Origin: an uncultured Comamonadaceae bacterium
GTDB taxonomy: Bacteria > Pseudomonadota > Gammaproteobacteria > Burkholderiales > Burkholderiaceae
DNA length: 25,854 bases
NCBI GenBank assembly: GCA_946482595.1
Contig: CAMLSD010000073.1
Coordinates: forward strand, 1-25,854
Direction: 5' to 3'
Part shown: piece by piece, positions 22,105 through 25,854 of the stretch
Layout of the letters: the number at the start of each line of letters is the position of its first letter
Numbering within the stretch: position 1 is the first letter of the stretch
Notes under the pieces: model-generated
The model's database searches: none
Seen by the model: only the letters and a program-made list of their open reading frames with translations
Told to the model about the DNA's origin: nothing
Made by a program: the position numbers and the translations under genes

Positions 22105-22983
22105 CACCGGCGCTGCCAGCCGGGCGCGGTGCATCAGCCACAGCGCCGCGACCGTCAGCACCAGCGCGGGCAGTGTGCCGCCCGGCAGGGGCTCGCCAAG
22201 CAGCCCGGTGCCGGCAACCACGCCGGTCAGTGTGATCACGTAGCCCATCAGGCTGAAGGTGACGGGTTCGGCGCGCCGCTGCAGCACGAAGTACAGCGTG
22301 AAGCCGGCCACCATGGCCAGCGCCTGCACCGCGAGCCAGCCCCAGGCCATCGCCGTGGCGGGGACAACGGCCAGTCCGGTGGGCGTGGCGACCGCGGCCA
22401 GGCAGATTGACGACGCGCCGAGCATCATCGCGGCCAGCCACTCGCCGGGCATGCCATGCGGCAGCTTCAGGGCGCGGTACACATTGCCCGCGCCGATGAA
22501 GGCGGGCACCGCCAGCAGCAACACCACGGCCAGGGCCGAGGCGCTGGCGGCGGCACCGCGCCCGGCCACCAGCAACAAGGCGCCGCACAGGCCGACCAGC
22601 ACGGCGGCCAGCCGCAGCCAGTGGAAGCGTTCCAGGCGCAGCCCCAGGCTGAACATCAGCGTGAAGATCGGCGGCAGCGTGAAGGCCAGCGCCGAGTAGC
22701 CTGCCCCCGCATGGGCCGACAGCCAGAACACCGTGGTCATCGGCAAGGTGTGGCCCAGCACGCCGGCGGTGAAGGCATACCGCAGCACGGCCCCGTCCAG
22801 GCGCGGCCGGCCGTGGCGCCAGGCGGCCAGCAGGGCCAGCACCAGCGAAGCGCAGGCGGTGGGCCACAAGGCAAAGCCCAGGGCCGACACACCGGCGGCC
22901 GCGGCGGCCTTGGCCACCGGCACGCCGAGGCCGAGGAAAAAGCCGGTGCCGATCAGCACGGGCCAGACGGAAGGGGTGGACAT
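22087..22983 (-). CDS. EamA/DMT superfamily transporter
   Basis: The 298-residue protein has ten predicted membrane helices in two five-helix halves, the EamA repeat of drug/metabolite transporters. The first half begins VLIGTGFFLGLGVPVAKAAAAAGVSALGFALWPTA and the second LAVVLLLAVPAFIGAGNVYRALKLP. Such proteins usually export amino acids or other metabolites; the substrate cannot be predicted. GGAG lies 6 bases before the ATG. The gene ends tail to tail with the LysR gene (18-base overlap) and its start is 133 bases from the LacI gene on the other strand. Confidence 0.92.
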   Translation of the reverse strand: MSTPSVWPVLIGTGFFLGLGVPVAKAAAAAGVSALGFALWPTACASLVLALLAAWRHGRPRLDGAVLRYAFTAGVLGHTLPMTTVFWLSAHAGAGYSALAFTLPPIFTLMFSLGLRLERFHWLRLAAVLVGLCGALLLVAGRGAAASASALAVVLLLAVPAFIGAGNVYRALKLPHGMPGEWLAAMMLGASSICLAAVATPTGLAVVPATAMAWGWLAVQALAMVAGFTLYFVLQRRAEPVTFSLMGYVITLTGVVAGTGLLGEPLPGGTLPALVLTVAALWLMHRARLAAPVSVARP

Positions 22984-23116
22984 TCAGCACTCCGTGAAAG
23001 ACGCCCCCAGTCTAGGAAGGCGCCCGCCGCCGGCATAGGCCGCAGCCGTCACATCACTGTTCACGCCGGGTGCGCAATGCGGGCCGTGGCCGACAGCCCC
23101 GATGCGAAAATGCGGC

Positions 23117-24148
23117 ATGTCCTCCGATGCCCCCATCGCCCGCCGCACACGCCGCAGCAGCGGCGCCGTCACGCTGCACGACGTGGCCAAACTGGCCGGT
23201 GTGGCGCCGATCACGGCCTCGCGGGCGCTGAACACGCCCGAGCAGGTTTCGGCCGATGTCCTGCGGCGCGTCACCGAAGCGGTATCGCGCACCGGCTATG
23301 TGCCCAACCGCCTGGCCGGCGGGCTGGCGTCCACTCGCAGCCGGCTGGTCGCGGCCCTGGTGCCCACGATCTCCGGGCCGGTGTTCCTGGCCACGGTGCA
23401 GGCCCTGACCGAAACCCTGGCGGCGCACGGCTATCAGCTGATGCTGGGCCAGTCCGGTTACGGCGGCAGCCGCGAGGACGCGCTGCTCGAGGCCATCATC
23501 GGGCGCCGCCCCGACGGCATCGTGCTCACCGGCATCCTGCACTCGGCCGAAGGCCGTCGGCGCCTGCTGGCCTCGGGCATTCCGGTGGTCGAGACCTGGG
23601 ACCTCACCCCCACACCGATCGACATGCTGGTGGGTTTTTCGCATGTCGACGTCGGCCGCGCGGTTGCTGAGTTCCTGACGCGCCGGGGCCGGGTGCGGCT
23701 GGCCGCCGTCTCGGGCGATGACGAGCGCGCCCGTCGCCGCCTCGACGCCTTCTGCGCAGCCGTGCGCGACGGCGGCCACATGGCTGTCGAGGTGGAGATC
23801 GTGCCGGCGCCCACCACACTGCGCAGCGGGCGCGATGCGCTGGTTCAGTTGCTGCGGCGCGCCCCGGGCATCGACGCCGTGTTCTGCAGCTCCGACCTGC
23901 TGGCCCTGGGCGTGATGACCGAAGCGCAGGCGCGCGGCCTGGCCGTGCCGCAACAGCTCGCCATCGTCGGTTTCGGTGACCTCGACTTTGCGGCCGACCT
24001 GCACCCGGCACTCACCACGGTGCACATCAACGGCGCGGCCATCGGCCGCCAGGCGGCACGTTTCATCATCGACCGCGCCGAAGGGCGCGAGGTCGACTCG
24101 TCCCTGGTCGACATCGGCTTTTCCATCGTCGAGCGACACAGCGCCTGA
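23117..24148 (+). CDS. LacI family regulator, GntR (gluconate)-like
   Basis: The 343-residue protein has a LacI helix-turn-helix (TLHDVAKLAGVAPITASRALNTPEQVSADVLRRV, residues 19-52) whose NTPEQVS part recalls the gluconate repressor GntR of Escherichia coli. A sugar-binding-like core follows (RLVAALVPTISGPVFLATVQALTETLAAHGYQLMLGQ). It sits just upstream of two GGTAGCGCTACC palindromes, a Bug binding protein and a glucarate dehydratase gene on the same strand, so it very probably controls those genes and responds to an aldarate or related acid. An ATG at 23102 is also open. Neither start has a clear ribosome site, and 23117 is chosen because it gives a normal-length N-terminal arm. Confidence 0.92.
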   Translation: MSSDAPIARRTRRSSGAVTLHDVAKLAGVAPITASRALNTPEQVSADVLRRVTEAVSRTGYVPNRLAGGLASTRSRLVAALVPTISGPVFLATVQALTETLAAHGYQLMLGQSGYGGSREDALLEAIIGRRPDGIVLTGILHSAEGRRRLLASGIPVVETWDLTPTPIDMLVGFSHVDVGRAVAEFLTRRGRVRLAAVSGDDERARRRLDAFCAAVRDGGHMAVEVEIVPAPTTLRSGRDALVQLLRRAPGIDAVFCSSDLLALGVMTEAQARGLAVPQQLAIVGFGDLDFAADLHPALTTVHINGAAIGRQAARFIIDRAEGREVDSSLVDIGFSIVERHSA

Positions 24149-24175
24149 CCCGGGTTTACCCCAGGCGAGGGATCC

Positions 24176-24204
24176 TTGTGATTTCAAGACGGTAGCGCTA
24201 CCAT
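24176..24204 (+). promoter_or_regulatory. Candidate promoter for the Bug-gudD genes
   Basis: TTGTGA at 24176-24181 and TACCAT at 24199-24204, with a 17-base spacer, resemble sigma-70 -35 and -10 boxes (4 of 6 matches at the -10). The first GGTAGCGCTACC palindrome covers the -10 side, which would suit repression by the LacI-type protein. This is a pattern match only. Confidence 0.35.
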
Positions 24205-24232
24205 TCATCTCATATTGGTAGCGCTACCGTCT
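24187..24232. promoter_or_regulatory. Paired LacI-type operators GGTAGCGCTACC
   Basis: Two identical perfect 12-bp palindromes, GGTAGCGCTACC, lie at 24191-24202 and 24217-24228, 26 bases centre to centre. The flanks agac (24187-24190) and gtct (24229-24232) extend the whole block to a 46-base near-palindrome. Even palindromes with a central CG are typical LacI-family operators, and a LacI-family gene ends 38 bases upstream. The 26-bp spacing (about 2.5 turns) would put the two dimers on opposite faces of the helix. They precede the Bug/gudD genes, which they probably control. Confidence 0.8.
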
Positions 24233-24332
24233 GGCTTTGACGGGGATCCCACCCAGGCCAGACCGCCGCGCCGCCCCTGCATCACCGGCCCCGGGGCTGA
24301 CCGCACACTCATCACGACGGAGACACCTGACC

Positions 24333-25298
24333 ATGAAAAAACTGCTGACCTCGATCGCCTTCGGCCTGCTGGCCGCGGGTGCCGCACAGGCCCAGGCCTG
24401 GCCGGCCGCCAAGCCGGTGACCTTGCTGGTGCCGTTCCCGCCGGGCGGGTCCACCGACGTGATCGCCCGCACGCTGGCACCGAAGCTCCAGGAGCGCCTG
24501 GGCAGCACCTTTGTGGTCGAGAACAAGGCGGGTGCTGGCGGCACGGTCGGCGCCACGCAGGCCAAACGCTCGGCACCGGACGGCTACACCATCTTCGTGT
24601 CGTCGCTGGGCCCCTTCGTGATCGGCCCGCACCTGATCAAGAACGTGGCCTACGACGCCCTCAACGACTTCGACTACATCACGGTGGCCGTGCAGGCTCC
24701 GAACGTGCTGGCCGTGCCGGCGGCCTCGCCCCACAAGACCCTGGCCGACGTGCTGGCCTACAAGCGGGCGAACCCCGGCAAGATGACCATGGCCTCGTCC
24801 GGCAATGGCAGCAGCGATCACCTGACGGCCGAGCTTTTCTGGCAGGAAACCGGCACATCCGGTGTGCACGTGCCCTACAAGGGCGGGGCCCCGGCCATGG
24901 CCGACCTGCTGGGCGGCCAGGTGGACGCCACCTTCATGAACATCAACACTGGCCTGGCCAACATCAAGGCCGGCAAGCTGCGCGCCCTTGCCATCACCAG
25001 CACAAAACGCTCACCGCTGCTGCCGGACGTGCCGACCATGGAAGAGCTCGGCCTCAAGGGCGTGAACGTGTATTCGTGGCAGGCGTTTGCCGCGCCCAAG
25101 GGGCTGCCGGCCGACATCAAGAATCGCCTGCGTGACGCGCTGGTCGCCGGCCTGAACGACCCGCAGGTCAAGCCCAAGCTGCTTGAACTGGGCTTCGAGA
25201 TCGTCGGCAACACGCCCGAGCAGTTCACCGCCTTCCAGGCCGCGGAATTCGCACGCTGGAAGAAGGTGATCGAAGTGGGCAAGATCACGGCCGACTGA
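24333..25298 (+). CDS. TTT-family binding protein, Bug type, linked to glucarate catabolism
   Basis: This 321-residue periplasmic protein has a signal peptide (MKKLLTSIAFGLLAAGAAQAQA, likely cut after AQA) and typical Bug blocks: VTLLVPFPPGGSTDVIARTLAPKL, FVVENKAGAGGTVG, APDGYTIF and VPYKGGAPAMADLLGGQVDATF. The open frame extends upstream to 24237 over the operator flank, but ATG at 24333 starts the signal peptide; GGAG lies 10 bases upstream. It is downstream of the paired LacI operators and 75 bases before gudD, so D-glucarate, galactarate or a related diacid is the likely ligand. No TctAB permease gene is in the window. Confidence 0.94.
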   Translation: MKKLLTSIAFGLLAAGAAQAQAWPAAKPVTLLVPFPPGGSTDVIARTLAPKLQERLGSTFVVENKAGAGGTVGATQAKRSAPDGYTIFVSSLGPFVIGPHLIKNVAYDALNDFDYITVAVQAPNVLAVPAASPHKTLADVLAYKRANPGKMTMASSGNGSSDHLTAELFWQETGTSGVHVPYKGGAPAMADLLGGQVDATFMNINTGLANIKAGKLRALAITSTKRSPLLPDVPTMEELGLKGVNVYSWQAFAAPKGLPADIKNRLRDALVAGLNDPQVKPKLLELGFEIVGNTPEQFTAFQAAEFARWKKVIEVGKITAD

Positions 25299-25317
25299 GC
25301 CTTCGCACCTGCATCAC

Positions 25318-25347
25318 CCGCGGGGCCGGCTTGACTGCCGCCCGCGG
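25318..25347 (+). promoter_or_regulatory. Stem-loop between Bug gene and gudD
   Basis: ccgcggg (25318-25324) pairs with cccgcgg (25341-25347), and inside it cggc (25327-25330) pairs with gccg (25337-25340) around the 6-base loop ttgact, with a 2-base bulge. The 11 paired bases are nearly all G:C, and no U-run follows. It may stabilise the binding-protein message or reduce flow into gudD. Confidence 0.5.
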
Positions 25348-25373
25348 CCGACCCCGACCACCGACCTTTGCCC

Positions 25374-25854
25374 ATGACCCTCTCGACTCTCCCCGTGATC
25401 ACCGCGCTGCGGGTGATCCCCGTGGCCGGGCGCGACAGCATGCTGCTCAACCTGAGCGGCGCTCATGCGCCGTTTTTCACCCGCAACCTGCTGATCCTGA
25501 CCGACAGTGCCGGACGCACCGGTGTGGGTGAGGTGCCGGGGGGCGAGAAGATCCGCCAGACCCTGGAGGATGCGCGGGCGCTGGTGGTGGGGCAGCCGCT
25601 GGGCGCCCACCACCGGGTGCTGCAGCAGGTGCAGCAGCAGTTTGCCGACCGCGATGCCGGCGGGCGTGGCCTGCAGACCTTTGACCTGCGCACCACCATC
25701 CATGCGGTGACCGCCATCGAATCGGCCCTGCTCGACCTGCTGGGCCAGCACCTGGGCGTGCCGGTGGCGGCGCTGCTGGGCGAGGGCCAGCAGCGCGACG
25801 AAGTCGAGATGCTCGGCTACCTGTTTTTCGTCGGTGACACCGCCCGCACCGACC
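25374..25854 (+). CDS. gudD: Glucarate dehydratase, N-terminal part (cut by window end)
   Basis: The first 160 codons match the start of glucarate dehydratase, an enolase-superfamily enzyme that dehydrates D-glucarate (and L-idarate) to 5-keto-4-deoxyglucarate. Recognised blocks are [77 protein letters not shown] and [36 protein letters not shown], very close to GudD of Escherichia coli. The catalytic lysine, metal ligands and histidine lie beyond the window. ATG at 25374 gives the family N-terminus, though the ribosome site is poor. It is the third gene of the LacI-Bug-gudD set. Confidence 0.93.
   Translation, partial: MTLSTLPVITALRVIPVAGRDSMLLNLSGAHAPFFTRNLLILTDSAGRTGVGEVPGGEKIRQTLEDARALVVGQPLGAHHRVLQQVQQQFADRDAGGRGLQTFDLRTTIHAVTAIESALLDLLGQHLGVPVAALLGEGQQRDEVEMLGYLFFVGDTARTD

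Noticed and set aside
23000..23116. Operator search in the divergent EamA/LacI gap
   Set aside because: No copy of GGTAGCGCTACC and no convincing palindrome or sigma-70 boxes were found there, so autoregulation at this promoter is not claimed.

Overview
The window is GC-rich chromosomal DNA with tightly packed genes. The gene content suggests a betaproteobacterium of the order Burkholderiales (Comamonadaceae/Sphaerotilaceae type). The reasons are two tripartite-tricarboxylate 'Bug' binding proteins, two TRAP transporters, a catR-catBCA catechol branch, many LysR and LacI regulators, and strong GC bias at third codon positions. This placement is inferred from gene content only. No rRNA, tRNA, CRISPR array or insertion sequence was seen.

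Left arm (1-7886): a minus-strand cluster whose first transcribed gene is a TRAP binding protein (dctP), followed by dctQ, dctM, a VOC-fold protein, a RuBisCO-like protein (RLP), a DUF1537 four-carbon acid-sugar kinase and a GNAT acetyltransferase. A LacI-type regulator is transcribed away from dctP across an AT-rich region full of short repeats. Several genes overlap by a few bases (dctQ/dctM, VOC/RLP, RLP/kinase), which points to one transcript and coupled translation. This is the most interesting part of the window. It looks like uptake of a sugar-acid-like carboxylate followed by phosphorylation and RLP chemistry. It resembles the D-apionate/3-oxo-isoapionate pathways (OiaK plus OiaX/OiaT), but with a VOC protein where a dehydrogenase would be expected.

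Middle (7899-14631): a DUF883 inner-membrane protein, a di-haem cytochrome c peroxidase, a MEST-like alpha/beta hydrolase, a second TRAP permease pair without a binding protein, and a two-component system. The histidine kinase of that system resembles only the C-terminal half of KdpD and has a degenerate ATP-binding G1 box. An 11-bp-period direct repeat lies upstream of it.

Right-centre (14623-19079): the catechol ortho-cleavage branch. A CatR/BenM-type LysR regulator is divergent from catB, catC and catA, with a perfect ATAC-N7-GTAT site between them. A Bug-type binding protein follows catA.

Right arm (19101-25854): a small unrecognised minus-strand gene, a Tat-signal aldo/keto reductase with a multi-spanning membrane protein, a LysR regulator started by TTG, an EamA/DMT exporter, and a LacI regulator followed by two identical 12-bp palindromes, a Bug binding protein and the start of a glucarate dehydratase gene cut by the window end. 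The last three genes form a glucarate-type sugar-acid module.

Overall the window is a run of separately regulated modules for organic-acid import and breakdown (acid sugar, aromatic, aldarate), each with its own local regulator and operator-like DNA.
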